In this document: piece after piece, positions 35,283 through 46,264 of the stretch
Layout: every line of letters starts with the position of its first letter
Position numbering within the stretch: the first letter of the stretch is position 1
Assembly: GCA_026387665.1 (NCBI GenBank)
Contig: JAPLLG010000008.1
Location: 62,001 to 126,000 of the forward strand
Source of the DNA: Nitrospirota bacterium
GTDB taxonomy: Bacteria > Nitrospirota > Nitrospiria > Nitrospirales > Nitrospiraceae
DNA: 64,000 nt
Reading direction: 5' to 3'
Notes under the pieces: generated by a model
The model's database searches: none
Told to the model about the DNA's origin: nothing
The model's input: only the letters and a program-made list of their open reading frames with translations
Made by a program: the position numbers and the translations under genes

Positions 35283-35453
35283 CAGGATGCTGAAAAGTGA
35301 GGTGGGGTAGCTGGACGGATCCCCGTGCTCGCGCAACGCGCGGCCTCAGAAGGCCCTCGTTGGACGCGCGCAGTTGGGATCATCCCAGCCACCCCGTAGT
35401 AAGTGATTGCTCGCCTGCGGCCTTGATGGACAGTCTTTTTGAGCATCCTGCTG
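35280..35453. repeat. palindromic repeat, long variant, between convergent genes
   Basis: Left end TAGCAGGATGCTGAAAAGTG, right end AGTCTTTTTGAGCATCCTGC. The middle differs from the other copies: an about 90-base palindrome with GCTGGACGGATCCCCG and GGGATCATCCCAGC arms and an internal GCGCGGCCTCAGAAGGCC hairpin. The TAG at its left end is the murU stop codon. Confidence 0.8.
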
Positions 35454-35504
35454 GTGAGTTATCTTGCTGTGCCACACGTGCGGACTACTGAGCTCTGTCT
35501 AGCG

Positions 35505-36875
35505 CTATTGCTGCTCTTCTTTCATCTTTTGTTGTTTGATCAAGCGGGAGAGGTACGTGCGCTGAAGCTTGAGACGGTCTGCCGCTTTCGTTTGATTCCC
35601 CGCAGTATTTTTCAGCGCCTGCTCGATGATGTAGCGGCTGTGCGCGTCCATCGACTCATGGTAGGGGAACGAGAGATAGGCGAGTCGTTCGTCTTGCGCA
35701 GTTCGGCCCATGCCCTCCAGCGACAGCATATCCGGCTCGATGCTGTCCGACTGGTTCAAGATGACGGCCCGCGCGACAACGTTGTCCAGTTCGCGAATGT
35801 TTCCCGGCCAGCTGTAGCGGCTCATGGCTTCCATGGCCGCAGGGCTGAATAGTATCCCGGGCCGCTTCGCGTCCTTGGCATGTCGGTTCAGGAAAAACTT
35901 GGCGAGGGCCGGGAGGTCTTCGGGCCGTTCGCGGAGCGGGGGCATGGTCAGGCTGATGACGTTCAGCCTGAAAAAGAGGTCCTCACGGAACTCGCCGGTC
36001 TTGACCGCCAGACGGAGATCCTTGTTCGTCGCGGCGATGACCCGCACATTGATCGACACGAGGCGGGTGCCGCCGACGCGATGAAATTCCTTGTCTTGGA
36101 GCACGCGCAGCAGTTTGGCTTGCAGCGGGAGCGACATGTCTCCAATCTCGTCCAGGAAGACCGTGCCCCCGTCCGCCATTTCCAGTTTGCCCTTTTGCAG
36201 GCGATCCGCGCCGGTGAAGGCGCCTCGTTCATGCCCGAAGAGCTCGTTCTCGAGCAATGTTTCCGTGAGGGCGACGCAGTTGATGACCACCAGCGGCAGG
36301 GCTTGCCGCGGGCTCCATTGATGGATGGAACGGGCGAAGAGTTCCTTGCCCGTGCCGCTCTCCCCCAGTAACAATACGCTGGCGTCGGACTTGGCGGCTC
36401 GCTGGGCCGATTCCATCACCGAGCGGATTTTTGCGCTGGTGCCGATGATCGAGGCGTAGCGGCTGTCGACTTCGGACTTGAGGCAGGCCACTTGCCGTTT
36501 GAGGCTGTCCCGCTCCAGGGCTTTGCCGATGACGAGGAGGAGGTGGTCTTTATCCAGCGGCTTGGTGAGGAAGTCGTAGGCGCCGGTTTTCATGGCTTCG
36601 ACGGCGGCATCGATCGACGCATGGGCGGTCATGACAACGACGGGGAGCTCTTCGGCTAGTTTGATTTTCGGGAGCCGCTTGAGGACTTCGAGGCCAGTGA
36701 GTCGGGGCATGTCCAGGTCGAGTAAGATGAGGTGCGGCGCTTCCTGTTCGATCCGCTCCAGCGCCTCGACCCCGTCGTGCGCGATCACGGTTCCGTAGCC
36801 GGAGGCCTGGAGGCGATCCTCCAGCATCGTGACAATATCGGGGTCGTCGTCGACGATGAGGATCTTGGCCTTCAT
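35505..36875 (-). CDS. NtrC-family sigma-54-dependent response regulator
   Basis: A 456-residue activator. The receiver domain (1-120) has ILIVDDDPDIVT and the phospho-Asp in HLILLDLDMPRLTG. The AAA+ domain has LLLGESGTGKELFARSIHQW, the sigma-54-contacting GAFTGA in GHERGAFTGADR, and VFLDEIGDMSLPLQAKLLRV. The C-terminal Fis-type HTH is NQTKAADRLKLQRTYLSRLI. No histidine kinase is adjacent. It must act at sigma-54 promoters such as that of pilA at 10973, but whether it does so is not shown. The ATG at 36875 starts the receiver domain; seven extra codons upstream are unlikely. Confidence 0.92.
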   Translation of the reverse strand: MKAKILIVDDDPDIVTMLEDRLQASGYGTVIAHDGVEALERIEQEAPHLILLDLDMPRLTGLEVLKRLPKIKLAEELPVVVMTAHASIDAAVEAMKTGAYDFLTKPLDKDHLLLVIGKALERDSLKRQVACLKSEVDSRYASIIGTSAKIRSVMESAQRAAKSDASVLLLGESGTGKELFARSIHQWSPRQALPLVVINCVALTETLLENELFGHERGAFTGADRLQKGKLEMADGGTVFLDEIGDMSLPLQAKLLRVLQDKEFHRVGGTRLVSINVRVIAATNKDLRLAVKTGEFREDLFFRLNVISLTMPPLRERPEDLPALAKFFLNRHAKDAKRPGILFSPAAMEAMSRYSWPGNIRELDNVVARAVILNQSDSIEPDMLSLEGMGRTAQDERLAYLSFPYHESMDAHSRYIIEQALKNTAGNQTKAADRLKLQRTYLSRLIKQQKMKEEQQ

Positions 36876-36948
36876 GAGTGCCCCGTGAAACGTCAAACGT
36901 GAAACGCAGGCCTATGTGAACCGCACGCGGTGCTACCGTATTCCCCCG

Positions 36949-38268
36949 CTACTCCATGACGTTGATCACCAACCCGGTCAGCGGTTTCGGGAAGAAGTAG
37001 GTCGACTTATGGGGCATGCGTTCGCCAGCTGTCGCGACGGATTGCACTTCGCTGACCTTGGTGGGATTGAGGAGCAGGGCTCCCGTTCCCGTCCCCTTCG
37101 CCACCCAATCCAGCGCCTCATGATCGTCTTTGGTATAGAGGATCGCTTCTTGTTCCTGCTGCGTCTGGCAGAGCTTCGTGACGACCAGTTGCTGGAGGAG
37201 CGAGACATCCAGCTTGGTGCGAGGCGATGCGGATGCCGGCGGACGATGGGCCGGCTTGAGGGTCAGCGTGAGGTAGGCGTCTTTCCCCTTCAGCGCCAGG
37301 CCGAACATCGGCACGGTGCGGCCGTTGGTGCGCAAGGATTCGATGAATTGCGCGCGCACCGCTGCCTGGGTTCCCGCAGTAAAGGAGAATTCTTGTAGCT
37401 CGAATTGGTCGGCCAGGATGGCTCGCACCTTGTCGTAGGAGGGGAGCGGCGTGGTGACGACCCGATGGGTCGGCAGCACGGTGAGTCCCGGATCTTCAAG
37501 GGCGGCGAGCAACATCATCACGCCGTCGTAGGGCTGGTGGCCGACCGGCGCGCCTGCTTGCTGGCGGCGGAGCTTCTGATAGTTCAAGGCGGTCTCGTAA
37601 CGATGGTGGCCGTCTGCGATAAACAACGGCTTCGTGCGCAGCGCTTCGACGGCTTGCTTCAAGACGCTCTGATCCGTCACAGCCCACAGCTGTTGCCGGA
37701 ATCCCTCGTCATCGCGAAAATCGATATGGGCCGGTTTCCCTTTGATTTCCGCTTCGAGCAGCCCCATGACCGTGTTGTGGGGGTCCGAGTAGAGGGACCA
37801 GATGGGGCTGAAGTTGGTTTTGCAGGCTTCGAGCAGATTCAGCCGATCGGTCTTGGCGGCCGAGCGGGTGTTTTCGTGCGGATAGATATGTCCGGAGTCG
37901 AGCGCTTCCAATTTGACAGTGGCGATAAAGCCCTTGAGGGTCTTCGTCGGCGCGCTGGCTGGCGCATAGGGCGGCGCATATTCGATCGTGTGGTAGTAAA
38001 TCGTCGGCTGCGCGTCGCGTTTCAAGGCCCCGCTCTTGAGCCAGTCTTGCAGGGTGGCTGCGGCTCGCGTGTAACGGTTGTTTGTGGGGCCGTCGCCTGG
38101 CTGATCGAGGCCGAGCTCCAGTCTGATGATGTTCTGCGGATGGCGTTCGTACAGCGCCTTCTGGCCGGCTGCATCGATGATGTCGTAGGGCGGCGCCACG
38201 ACCTGTTTGACGTCTCCCACTACCTTCGCGTCATACACCGTACCGTGAAACGGAATAATCGTCGACAT
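36949..38268 (-). CDS. DUF1015-family protein
   Basis: A 439-residue protein with the DUF1015 hallmarks: VVAPPYDIIDAAGQKALYER near the start, the SGHIYPHENT motif, LLEACKTNFSPIWSLY and FIADGHHRYETALNYQ. The GHHRYE motif recalls the ParB/sulfiredoxin-like fold, and relatives include kinases acting on serine, so a small-molecule phosphotransferase is possible. That role is inference. Downstream of it on the same strand lies the NtrC-type regulator, separated by a short CGTGAAA-type repeat. Confidence 0.85.
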   Translation of the reverse strand: MSTIIPFHGTVYDAKVVGDVKQVVAPPYDIIDAAGQKALYERHPQNIIRLELGLDQPGDGPTNNRYTRAAATLQDWLKSGALKRDAQPTIYYHTIEYAPPYAPASAPTKTLKGFIATVKLEALDSGHIYPHENTRSAAKTDRLNLLEACKTNFSPIWSLYSDPHNTVMGLLEAEIKGKPAHIDFRDDEGFRQQLWAVTDQSVLKQAVEALRTKPLFIADGHHRYETALNYQKLRRQQAGAPVGHQPYDGVMMLLAALEDPGLTVLPTHRVVTTPLPSYDKVRAILADQFELQEFSFTAGTQAAVRAQFIESLRTNGRTVPMFGLALKGKDAYLTLTLKPAHRPPASASPRTKLDVSLLQQLVVTKLCQTQQEQEAILYTKDDHEALDWVAKGTGTGALLLNPTKVSEVQSVATAGERMPHKSTYFFPKPLTGLVINVME

Positions 38269-38374
38269 CGCGTCATCCTCTGCTGCGTAAGTGATGGAGG
38301 TAGTTGGCGTTCAACTACCGAAAGAGACAGATCGTGGCTCCCGGCTCTTCCCTGGAGGCAGGCGGGGGGCCCAT

Positions 38375-39379
38375 CTATCGGTCGCGGGTCACCATATAAT
38401 CGGCAGCCACCGAGAGGGCTCGTTTGGCTGTACAGTCTTCGAACAGGCTGAGATCTCGTTGGGCTTCGTCGATGTAGGATCGTGCGCGGTCTGCGGCGTA
38501 GGCGATCGAGCCAGCGTCGTTCATCAGGCGAATGAGCCGCGCGAGGTCTTCCTCCGTCAGGGTTCTGGTTTCCATGCGGTCGATGATCATTCGCTTGTCC
38601 TGCTCCGAGCAATGGTGCAGCAGATGAAGCAGCGGCAACGTGGCCTTGCCCTGGCGGAGATCCTGTCCCAGGGTTTTGCCCAACCGTTCGCCGTTGGCCG
38701 TGTAGTCGAGCGTGTCGTCGGCCACTTGAAAGGCGATTCCCAGATGCTGGCCGAATTGGAACAGCGCATCCTGCTGCGCTTCCGAGGCGTCCGCGAGAAT
38801 GGCGCCCATGCGACAGGCGGCGGCAATCAGGCCAGCCGTCTTGTGTTCCACAATCTTGAAGTAGTCCGTCTCCAGCATGGCGGGGTTGCCGTTGTAATAG
38901 AGCTGGAGCACTTCGCCTTCCGCCATCTTCTTGCAGGCGTCGGAGAGCACTTCGTTGATGCCCTGGTTCCGGAAGTCGACGACCTGGCAGATGGCTTTGG
39001 AATAGAGGTAGTCGCCGACGAGGATACTGATTTGGTTGCCCCAGACTTTTCTGGCGGTTCGCTGGCCCCGGCGGATATCGGCATCGTCGACCACGTCGTC
39101 GTGGAGCAGGGTGGCGGTATGGATGAACTCCACCAGACTGCCGAGTTGGTGATGGTCGCGACCGGTATAGCCGCAGAGACGGGCGGAGAGCAGGAGGAGT
39201 AGAGGTCTAATTCGTTTCCCGCCGCTGTTCAGGATGTGGCCGGCGACGGTATTGACGAGCGCCACGCTGGAATCGAGGTTCGCCCGGACCTGACACTCCA
39301 CCCCGTCCAATTCATCGCGGTACGCCTCCCAGACGTCCGCCATGTTGTTGATAGTGGAGGTGATTGGGCCTTGGGACAT
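38375..39379 (-). CDS. ispB: polyprenyl diphosphate synthase (IspB-like)
   Basis: A 334-residue trans-prenyltransferase that lengthens isoprenoid chains, most likely for quinone side chains. The first Asp-rich motif is in ATLLHDDVVDDADIRRG and the second is QVADDTLDYTA; GKRIRPLLLLLSARL is the substrate-binding start. Chain length cannot be read with confidence. It is divergent from gltB across 245 bases. Confidence 0.9.
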   Translation of the reverse strand: MSQGPITSTINNMADVWEAYRDELDGVECQVRANLDSSVALVNTVAGHILNSGGKRIRPLLLLLSARLCGYTGRDHHQLGSLVEFIHTATLLHDDVVDDADIRRGQRTARKVWGNQISILVGDYLYSKAICQVVDFRNQGINEVLSDACKKMAEGEVLQLYYNGNPAMLETDYFKIVEHKTAGLIAAACRMGAILADASEAQQDALFQFGQHLGIAFQVADDTLDYTANGERLGKTLGQDLRQGKATLPLLHLLHHCSEQDKRMIIDRMETRTLTEEDLARLIRLMNDAGSIAYAADRARSYIDEAQRDLSLFEDCTAKRALSVAADYMVTRDR

Positions 39380-39472
39380 GCGGCGGATGGTAGGGCAGAG
39401 GGGGAAACAAAGTCAAGCCAATCACCCCTTTGGGGGGCCTGCCGCTATGGGGCCTCTGTGCAAGCGAAAATC

Positions 39473-39499
39473 TTGACAGAGGAATCGTGCTTCTATTAA
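39473..39499 (+). promoter_or_regulatory. possible gltB promoter
   Basis: TTGACA (39473-39478) and TATTAA (39494-39499) with a short 15-base spacer, about 120 bases before gltB. The leader between them shows no recognised riboswitch. Weak call because of the spacing. Confidence 0.35.
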
Positions 39500-39624
39500 G
39501 GTGGGCGGAGCTGATACGAACGGAATAAGCCTTGTGAGTGACGGGGTTATCCATCCCGATCGCCTCTCTGGTGTAGCCTCCGTCCAGTAGCCTAAACGCC
39601 TACCTTTTTAACGAGATACGAACG

Positions 39625-42600
39625 ATGAGCATCCCCGGGCTTCCACCGAAGCAAGGCCTCTACGACCCTGAACAGGAGAAGGACTCCTGCGGCGTCGGCT
39701 TTGTCGTCAACATCAAGGGGCAGAAATCCCATACGATCGTGCAGCAGGGGCTGCAGATCCTTGAAAGCCTCAGTCACCGAGGAGCGCAGGGTTGCGACCC
39801 CTGCACGGGAGACGGAGCCGGGATTCTGCTGCAAGTGCCGCACGACTTTCTCAAGCGAGCCGCCGGCGATGTCGGGGTGGCCCTGCCTGCCGCCGGGGAA
39901 TATGGCGTCGGGATGCTGTTTCTCCCGCCCCAGGCCGATGCTCGGCAACAGTGCGAGGCGCTGGTTGGCAGAATTATCGGCGAGGAGGGCGCGCGGCTCT
40001 TGGGTTGGCGCGATGTGCCGGTCAAGAGCGATGCGATCGGCCCCGTGGCGCGCAGCACCGAGCCCTTCATGCGGCAGCTGTTCATCGCTCGCGACGTCCT
40101 CAATGAAGCGCAGTTCGAGCGGAAGCTCTATGTCATTCGCAAACGGGTGGAAAACGCCATCCGCCAGTCGGCCATTCAGGGGCGCGATTACTTCTACATT
40201 TCGAGCCTGTCGGCCAACACTATCGTCTACAAAGGGCTCTTGCTCCCCCACCAGATGGCGGCCTATTACCAGGACTTGGGCGATACGAGTTTGACGAGCG
40301 CGCTGGCCCTCGTGCATTCCCGTTTCAGCACGAACACCTTCCCCACCTGGCCCCTGGCACATCCCTATCGCTACATTTGCCATAACGGCGAGATCAACAC
40401 GCTGAAGGGCAACGTGAATTGGATGCGCGCCAGACAGGGCCGGCTCAATTCCGAATTGTTCGGTGAGGATCTGGCCAAACTCTATCCGATCGTGTCCGAG
40501 CAGCAGAGCGACTCGGCTTGCCTGGATAATGCCGTGGAGTTCCTGACCATGGGCGGCCGCTCCCTGCCGCACGTGATGATGATGTTGATTCCCGAGCCCT
40601 GGGTCGCGAATCCGCACATGGATCTCGACCGGCGGGGCTTCTACGAGTACCACGCGGCGATGCAGGAGCCCTGGGACGGTCCCGCGGCGGTCTGTTTTAC
40701 CGACGGCAAGTTTATCGGCGCGACGCTCGACCGCAACGGGTTGCGGCCCTGCCGCTATCAAGTGACGACGGACGGTCTGGTGATCCTGGCTTCGGAAGCC
40801 GGCGTGTTGCCGATGGATGTCCAGAAGATCCGGCAGAAGGGCCGTCTCATGCCGGGTCGGATGTTCATGGTCGATACGGTGCAAGGGCGCATCATCGACG
40901 ACGAGGAAGTGAAGTCCGAGATCGCGAGCCGCAAGCCCTACCGGTCCTGGGTCACGCAATATAGAATTTCGCTCGACGAATTGCCCGATCCCAGCAATGT
41001 GCCGCAGCCGGACCACCCGACGATCCGCCAGCGCCAGCAGGCCTTTGGCTACACCGTCGAAGAGTTGAAGATGGTCATCATGCCCATGCTGGTGGAGGGG
41101 CAGGAAGCCACTTCGTCGATGGGCACGGATACGCCCCTGGCGGTGCTCTCCGATCGGCCGCAACTGCTTTTCAAGTATTTCCGGCAGCTCTTTGCCCAGG
41201 TGACCAATCCGCCGATCGATCCGATCCGCGAAGAACTGGTCATGTCGCTCACGACCAGCATCGGGCCCAAGCCTAATCTGATGGACGAGCATCCGGAGTC
41301 CTGCCGTCGGATCAGAGTGAAACAGCCGATTCTGACCAATGCCGATCTCCAGAAGATTCGCGAGATCGCCGATCCGCATTTCAAGAGCAAGACGCTCAAG
41401 ATGCTGTTCCGGGTCGCCGAGGGGCCGGAGGGGCTCGGGGCGGCGGTCGAGGGGCTCTGCAGGGAGGCGTCCCAGGCCATTAAAGAAGGGTACAAGTTCC
41501 TGATCTTGAGCGACCGCGGGGTCAACGAAGAATGGGCGCCGATTCCGAGTCTCCTCGGCATCGCCTCCGTCCACCATCACCTGGTGCGCGACTGCACGAG
41601 GACCGAAGTCGGCCTCATCGTGGAAACCGGCGAACCGCGCGACGTGCATCACTTCGCGGCGCTGATCGGTTACGGGGCCGGGACCGTGAATCCCTACCTC
41701 GTCTTCGAGTCGATCGTGGATATGGAGCGGGACGGCTACTTCCCCGAAGGCTTGGACGCGCAGACAGCGGAAGGCAAGTTCATCAAGGCGATCAATAAGG
41801 GGCTGCTCAAGATCTTCTCGAAGATGGGTATCTCGACGGTGCAATCCTACTGCGGTGCGCAGATCTTCGAAGCCATCGGATTGAATCACGAACTCATCGA
41901 CCGGTACTTCACTGGCACGCCGTCGCGCGTGGAAGGGATCGGCATCCGCGAGGTCGGCGACGAGACGCTTCGGCGGCATCGCACGGCCTATGAGCCGGCG
42001 CCGATCCGGCAGCTCGATTTCGGCGGGGAGATCCATTACCGGATCCAGGGCGAACGCCACAACTGGAATCCCGACACGATTTACAAGCTGCAGCATGCGA
42101 CGAGAAATAACGATCCGAAGACCTTTGCGGAGTTTTCCCAGCTGGTGAACGACGAGAGCAAGCGGCGCGCGAATCTGCGAGGACTGCTCGAGTTTAAGTT
42201 CCTGCCGGAGCCTATCCCGCTTGAAGAAGTGGAATCGGCGAAGGAGATCGTCAAGCGGTTCACGACCGGCGCCATGTCCTTCGGCTCGATCAGCAAGGAA
42301 GCGCACGAGACTTTGGCCATCGCGATGAACCGCCTGGGCGCCAAGAGCAACACCGGCGAGGGCGGGGAAGACCCGGAGCGGTTTACGCCGTTGCCCAACG
42401 GCGATTCCAAGAACAGCTATATCAAGCAGGTGGCTTCCGCGCGGTTCGGCGTCACGAGCCATTACCTGGTGAATGCGAAAGAATTGCAGATCAAGATGGC
42501 GCAGGGCGCGAAGCCGGGCGAGGGCGGGCAGTTGCCGGGCCATAAAGTCGATGAGAACATTGCGCGGTTCCGGTATGCCACGCCTGGCGTGCAGCTCATT

Positions 42601-44142
42601 TCGCCGCCGCCGCACCACGATATCTATTCCATCGAAGATCTGGCGCAGCTCATTTTTGATTTGAAGAATTCCAATCCGGACGCGGCGGTCTCGGTCAAAC
42701 TCGTCTCGGAAGTGGGCGTCGGCACGATTGCGGCAGGAGTGGCGAAGGCCCATGCGGACAAGGTTCTCATCAGCGGCGACTCCGGCGGCACCGGCGCTTC
42801 TCCGCTTTCGTCCATCAAGTATGCGGGCGGGCCGTGGGAACTGGGCCTGGCCGAAACGCATCAGACCCTCGTGCTCAATGATTTGCGTGGCCGCATCCGG
42901 GTGGAAACGGACGGACAGCTGAAGACCGGGCGCGACGTGGCGATCGCCACACTTTTGGGCGCCGAGGAATACGGGTTTGCGACCGCACCCTTGATCGTCG
43001 AGGGTTGCATCATGATGCGAAAATGCCACCTCAATACCTGTCCGGTCGGCATTGCGACTCAGGACCCGGCCTTGCGTAAGAAATTCTCCGGGCAGCCGGA
43101 ACATATCGTGAATTTCTTTTTCTTCATTGCGGAAGAACTGCGCGAGATCATGGCCAAGCTGGGCTTCCGGACCATCAACGAGATGGTCGGGCGCGTGGAT
43201 AAATTGAAAGCTCAAAAGGCCGTCGACCATTGGAAGGCCAAGGGGCTGGATCTCTCTCCGCTCTTGCAAGCGCCCAAGGTGGGGCCGGAGATTGCCCGTT
43301 ATTGCGTGCAGAAGCAGGACCATGGCCTCGCGGACGTGCTCGATAATAAGTTGATCGAACTTTGCAAGTCGGCGTTGGAGAAGAAAGAAAAAGTCACGCT
43401 CGATCTGCCCATCCGAAATGTGAACCGCACGGTCGGGACGATGCTGTCCAGCCGCGTGGCGAAACAGTACGGGCTTGAGGGTTTGCCGGACGATACCATC
43501 ACGATCAAGTTCTCCGGTTCCGCCGGCCAGTCCTTTGGCGCATTCCTGTCCCGTGGCATCACGCTCATTCTTGAGGGCGAGTCCAACGACTATCTGGGCA
43601 AGGGGCTGTCGGGAGGAAAGATTGTCGTCTTCCCGCCGAAGCAGGCGCTCTACAAGCCGGAAGAGACGATTCTCATCGGCAACACCTCGCTCTATGGCGG
43701 GACGCAGGGCGAGGCCTATTGTTACGGCATGGCAGGCGAGCGGTTTGCGGTGCGGAACAGCGGGGTCAGGGCAGTCGTCGAAGGCACGGGCGATCACGGC
43801 TGCGAATATATGACCGGCGGAGTCGTCGTTGTCTTGGGCCGAACAGGCCGGAACTTTGCGGCGGGCATGTCAGGCGGCATGGCTTTCGTGCTGAACGAAC
43901 TGGACAAGTTCCCCGCTCGCTGCAACCTCGGCATGGTGGAATTGGAAAAGGTGACGACGGCAGAAGACAAGAAGCTGCTGCATCAGATGATCACGTCGCA
44001 CTTCATGCATACCGGTAGCCGGAACGCGAAACGCATCCTCGATAGCTGGGAGGCGATTCTGCCGAAGTTCGAGAAGGTGATGCCGGTGGACTATAAGCGC
44101 GTGCTGGAAGAACGGAAGAAGAAAGCGGCTGCGATCAAATAA
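39625..44142 (+). CDS. gltB: glutamate synthase large subunit
   Basis: A 1505-residue enzyme that transfers glutamine amide nitrogen to 2-oxoglutarate. The N-terminal Ntn amidotransferase has its Cys in [15 protein letters not shown] after a short propeptide of about 20 residues. The FMN-binding synthase domain includes [26 protein letters not shown] and [19 protein letters not shown]. The 3Fe-4S cysteines are in [17 protein letters not shown], and the C-terminal GXGXG beta-helix has [20 protein letters not shown]. Full family length. gltD follows after 75 bases, giving the NADPH-type GOGAT that completes ammonium assimilation. Confidence 0.97.
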   Translation: MSIPGLPPKQGLYDPEQEKDSCGVGFVVNIKGQKSHTIVQQGLQILESLSHRGAQGCDPCTGDGAGILLQVPHDFLKRAAGDVGVALPAAGEYGVGMLFLPPQADARQQCEALVGRIIGEEGARLLGWRDVPVKSDAIGPVARSTEPFMRQLFIARDVLNEAQFERKLYVIRKRVENAIRQSAIQGRDYFYISSLSANTIVYKGLLLPHQMAAYYQDLGDTSLTSALALVHSRFSTNTFPTWPLAHPYRYICHNGEINTLKGNVNWMRARQGRLNSELFGEDLAKLYPIVSEQQSDSACLDNAVEFLTMGGRSLPHVMMMLIPEPWVANPHMDLDRRGFYEYHAAMQEPWDGPAAVCFTDGKFIGATLDRNGLRPCRYQVTTDGLVILASEAGVLPMDVQKIRQKGRLMPGRMFMVDTVQGRIIDDEEVKSEIASRKPYRSWVTQYRISLDELPDPSNVPQPDHPTIRQRQQAFGYTVEELKMVIMPMLVEGQEATSSMGTDTPLAVLSDRPQLLFKYFRQLFAQVTNPPIDPIREELVMSLTTSIGPKPNLMDEHPESCRRIRVKQPILTNADLQKIREIADPHFKSKTLKMLFRVAEGPEGLGAAVEGLCREASQAIKEGYKFLILSDRGVNEEWAPIPSLLGIASVHHHLVRDCTRTEVGLIVETGEPRDVHHFAALIGYGAGTVNPYLVFESIVDMERDGYFPEGLDAQTAEGKFIKAINKGLLKIFSKMGISTVQSYCGAQIFEAIGLNHELIDRYFTGTPSRVEGIGIREVGDETLRRHRTAYEPAPIRQLDFGGEIHYRIQGERHNWNPDTIYKLQHATRNNDPKTFAEFSQLVNDESKRRANLRGLLEFKFLPEPIPLEEVESAKEIVKRFTTGAMSFGSISKEAHETLAIAMNRLGAKSNTGEGGEDPERFTPLPNGDSKNSYIKQVASARFGVTSHYLVNAKELQIKMAQGAKPGEGGQLPGHKVDENIARFRYATPGVQLISPPPHHDIYSIEDLAQLIFDLKNSNPDAAVSVKLVSEVGVGTIAAGVAKAHADKVLISGDSGGTGASPLSSIKYAGGPWELGLAETHQTLVLNDLRGRIRVETDGQLKTGRDVAIATLLGAEEYGFATAPLIVEGCIMMRKCHLNTCPVGIATQDPALRKKFSGQPEHIVNFFFFIAEELREIMAKLGFRTINEMVGRVDKLKAQKAVDHWKAKGLDLSPLLQAPKVGPEIARYCVQKQDHGLADVLDNKLIELCKSALEKKEKVTLDLPIRNVNRTVGTMLSSRVAKQYGLEGLPDDTITIKFSGSAGQSFGAFLSRGITLILEGESNDYLGKGLSGGKIVVFPPKQALYKPEETILIGNTSLYGGTQGEAYCYGMAGERFAVRNSGVRAVVEGTGDHGCEYMTGGVVVVLGRTGRNFAAGMSGGMAFVLNELDKFPARCNLGMVELEKVTTAEDKKLLHQMITSHFMHTGSRNAKRILDSWEAILPKFEKVMPVDYKRVLEERKKKAAAIK

Positions 44143-44217
44143 AACGTGAAACGTCGTTCGTGAAACGTGAAGCGTTTTGCGAGGGACGAGAGACGAACGA
44201 CGAGAGACGAGTACAGA
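44143..44217. repeat. degenerate CGTGAAA and ACGAGAGACGA repeats in the gltB-gltD gap
   Basis: Four copies of ACGTGAA-type units (44145-44180) followed by GACGAGAGACGAACGACGAG-type units up to the gltD start. Low-complexity short repeats of the same kind appear in other gaps in the window. Confidence 0.55.
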
Positions 44218-45654
44218 ATGGGTGATCCAAAAGGTTTCATGAAGTATGCCCGCGAGGGCCCCAAGCGGAAACCGGTCGAGCTGAGGGTGCTCGAGTGGAA
44301 GGAAATGTACGAGCCGCTGGCCGAGGACAAGCTCAAGGTCCAGGGTGCGCGCTGCATGGATTGCGGTGTGCCCTTCTGCCAGGGTACGACTGGCTGCCCG
44401 GTCGTGAATCTGATCCCCGAATGGAACGATCTGGTCTATCGCGGCCGCTGGAACGACGCGCTCAAGGCGCTCCATACGACGAATAACTTTCCCGAGTTTA
44501 CCGGCCGCCTCTGCCCGGCGCCCTGCGAAGGGGCTTGCGTGCTCGGCATCAACTCAGACCCGGTCTCCATCAGAATTCTCGAATGGAACATCATCGACCG
44601 TGGTTTCAATGAAGGCTTGGTCGAGCCGATCCTGCCTGTCACGAATACGGGGAAGACTGTCGCGATTGTCGGGTCAGGCCCGGCTGGTTTGGCCGCCGCG
44701 CAGCAGCTGGCCCGCGCCGGCCATCGTGTGACGGTGTTCGAGAAGTCCGACCGTATCGGCGGCCTGCTCCGCTACGGCATCCCTGACTTCAAGATGGAAA
44801 AATGGGTCATCGACCGGCGGCTGGACCAGATGAAGGCCGAAGGGGTGGAGTTCAAGACCGGTGTGACGATCGGGCAAGACATGACGGGCGAACAGTTGCG
44901 CCAGCAGTTCGATGCGGCCGGTCTCTCCATGGGCGCGGAGCAGGCTCGTGAATTGCCGATTCCAGGCCGCGAACTCAAGGGCGTGCATCTCGCGATGGAA
45001 TTCCTTGCGCAGCAGAACAAGCGCAATGCCGGAATCTCCATCACGAAGGAGCCGATCACGGCCAAGGGCAAGCGCGTCGTCATCATCGGCGGCGGCGACA
45101 CCGGGTCCGATTGCCTGGGAACGGCGCATCGGCAGGGTTGTGTCGACGCGCATCAGTTCGAATTGCTGCCGGAGCCGCCTCCGACCCGCGCCGATTCGAC
45201 GCCTTGGCCGCTCTGGCCCATGCAGCTCCGCACGTCGCATGCGCATGAAGAAGGCTGTGACCGTCAATGGAGTGTCTCGACCACCAAGTTCACCGGCCAC
45301 AATGGCCAGGTGACGAAGCTCCATGCCAATCGGGTGAAGTTCGAAGGCGGCAAGTTCACGCCGATCCCCGGTAGCGACTTCGAGCTGGATGTCGATCTGG
45401 TTCTGCTCGCGATGGGGTTTACCGGCCCAGTGAAGAACGGCCTGTTGGACAGCCTCGGGGTGAAGTACGACGCACGTGGCGCAGTGGCCGTGGACGATAA
45501 CTTCATGACCAGCCTCGACGGGATCTTTGCCAGCGGCGACACCAAGCGAGGCCCTTCGCTCATCGTCTGGGCCATCGCCGAAGGGCGTAAGATGGCGGCG
45601 GGCATCGATCAATACTTGCGCGCTGGACAATCCGCGAAGAAATCCGCTTCTTAG
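44218..45654 (+). CDS. gltD: glutamate synthase small subunit
   Basis: A 478-residue Fe-S flavoprotein that feeds electrons from NAD(P)H to GltB. N-terminal cluster cysteines are in ARCMDCGVPFCQG and LCPAPCEGACVLGI. The FAD site is AIVGSGPAGLAAAQQLARAG and the NAD(P)H site is VIIGGGDTGSDCLG. The ATG at 44218 begins MGDPKGFMKYAREGP, the usual start. The last 23 codons are repeated about 700 bases downstream, beyond a toxin-antitoxin-like pair. Confidence 0.95.
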   Translation: MGDPKGFMKYAREGPKRKPVELRVLEWKEMYEPLAEDKLKVQGARCMDCGVPFCQGTTGCPVVNLIPEWNDLVYRGRWNDALKALHTTNNFPEFTGRLCPAPCEGACVLGINSDPVSIRILEWNIIDRGFNEGLVEPILPVTNTGKTVAIVGSGPAGLAAAQQLARAGHRVTVFEKSDRIGGLLRYGIPDFKMEKWVIDRRLDQMKAEGVEFKTGVTIGQDMTGEQLRQQFDAAGLSMGAEQARELPIPGRELKGVHLAMEFLAQQNKRNAGISITKEPITAKGKRVVIIGGGDTGSDCLGTAHRQGCVDAHQFELLPEPPPTRADSTPWPLWPMQLRTSHAHEEGCDRQWSVSTTKFTGHNGQVTKLHANRVKFEGGKFTPIPGSDFELDVDLVLLAMGFTGPVKNGLLDSLGVKYDARGAVAVDDNFMTSLDGIFASGDTKRGPSLIVWAIAEGRKMAAGIDQYLRAGQSAKKSAS

Positions 45655-45705
45655 TACGACACGGGTGGCGTCGCGTGAGATCCTGAGTCGCTCCAGAGCA
45701 ATCGT

Positions 45706-46023
45706 ATGGCAGCGAACATTCTAGAGCGAGTGCGAGCCGCAGGCCGAAAACGGCTGTTGTACCTTCCTCATGCAATTCGACAGATGTCTCGATCAGACAG
45801 GATGATCGCGCCGGAAGAAGTGCAAACGGTTGCCATTACCGGTCGATTAGTAGAAGATTATCCCGATGATCCTCGCGGCCATAGTTGCCTGCTTGTTGGC
45901 CCTGGAGATGGGGGTCGTCCGATTCATATCGTCGTGGCGCCGAAGGATGACTATCTCGCTGTCGTCACAGCCTATGTGCCTGATCCAACGCAATGGTCGC
46001 CGGATTTCTTGAGGAGGGCGTAA
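45706..46023 (+). CDS. DUF4258-type small protein, likely toxin partner
   Basis: A 105-residue protein with LYLPHAIRQMSRSDRMIAPE and VEDYPDDPRGHSCLLVG, followed by RPIHIVVAPKDDYLAVVTAY, which match DUF4258. This fold resembles RelE/BrnT-like small toxins. It is followed after three bases by a YgiT-type zinc-finger gene, an arrangement like MqsR-MqsA. The toxin role is inference from that pairing. Confidence 0.78.
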   Translation: MAANILERVRAAGRKRLLYLPHAIRQMSRSDRMIAPEEVQTVAITGRLVEDYPDDPRGHSCLLVGPGDGGRPIHIVVAPKDDYLAVVTAYVPDPTQWSPDFLRRA

Positions 46024-46026
46024 GCG

Positions 46027-46257
46027 ATGGAATGTCTCCATTGTAAGGGGCGGATGGAGCGGAAGACGGCTCCCTTCAGTTTGGATCGGAAGGGGTACCA
46101 TGTGTCCTGGGATGCCATCCCGGCGTGGGTGTGTCTGCAATGTGGCGAGCCATATTTTGAGGCCAAAGAAGTGGAGCTGATTCAGAAAGCGCTCACCGCG
46201 TTGGAGCGCGAAGGCGCAGCGCTAGTTGGCGCGGGGCCTCCAGCAGTGAAGTCGTAA
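46027..46257 (+). CDS. YgiT/MqsA-type zinc-finger protein, likely antitoxin partner
   Basis: A 76-residue protein with two CxxC pairs, MECLHCKGRME and WVCLQCGEPYFE, forming the YgiT-type zinc ribbon, and an amphipathic helix at the end. It lacks the HTH half of full MqsA, as many YgiT-type partners do. GGAGGG lies inside the end of the DUF4258 gene, nine bases before the start. Together with its neighbour it forms a mobile toxin-antitoxin-like pair inserted between gltD and a second gltD tail. Confidence 0.8.
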   Translation: MECLHCKGRMERKTAPFSLDRKGYHVSWDAIPAWVCLQCGEPYFEAKEVELIQKALTALEREGAALVGAGPPAVKS

Positions 46258-46264
46258 GTAGGGT

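Noticed and set aside
37405-38451. A 348-codon plus-strand frame opposite the DUF1015 gene
   Set aside because: Shadow; the minus-strand product has all DUF1015 motifs.
39500-39624. A possible riboswitch in the 120-base gltB leader
   Set aside because: I could not fold it into a glutamine or other known aptamer by eye; no conserved core was found.
39592-43797. A 1401-codon open frame on the minus strand opposite gltB
   Set aside because: It mirrors gltB codons: high GC3 on the plus strand removes stops from this antisense phase. The predicted protein is rich in His, Arg and Asp with no recognisable domain, while gltB is intact and fully conserved.
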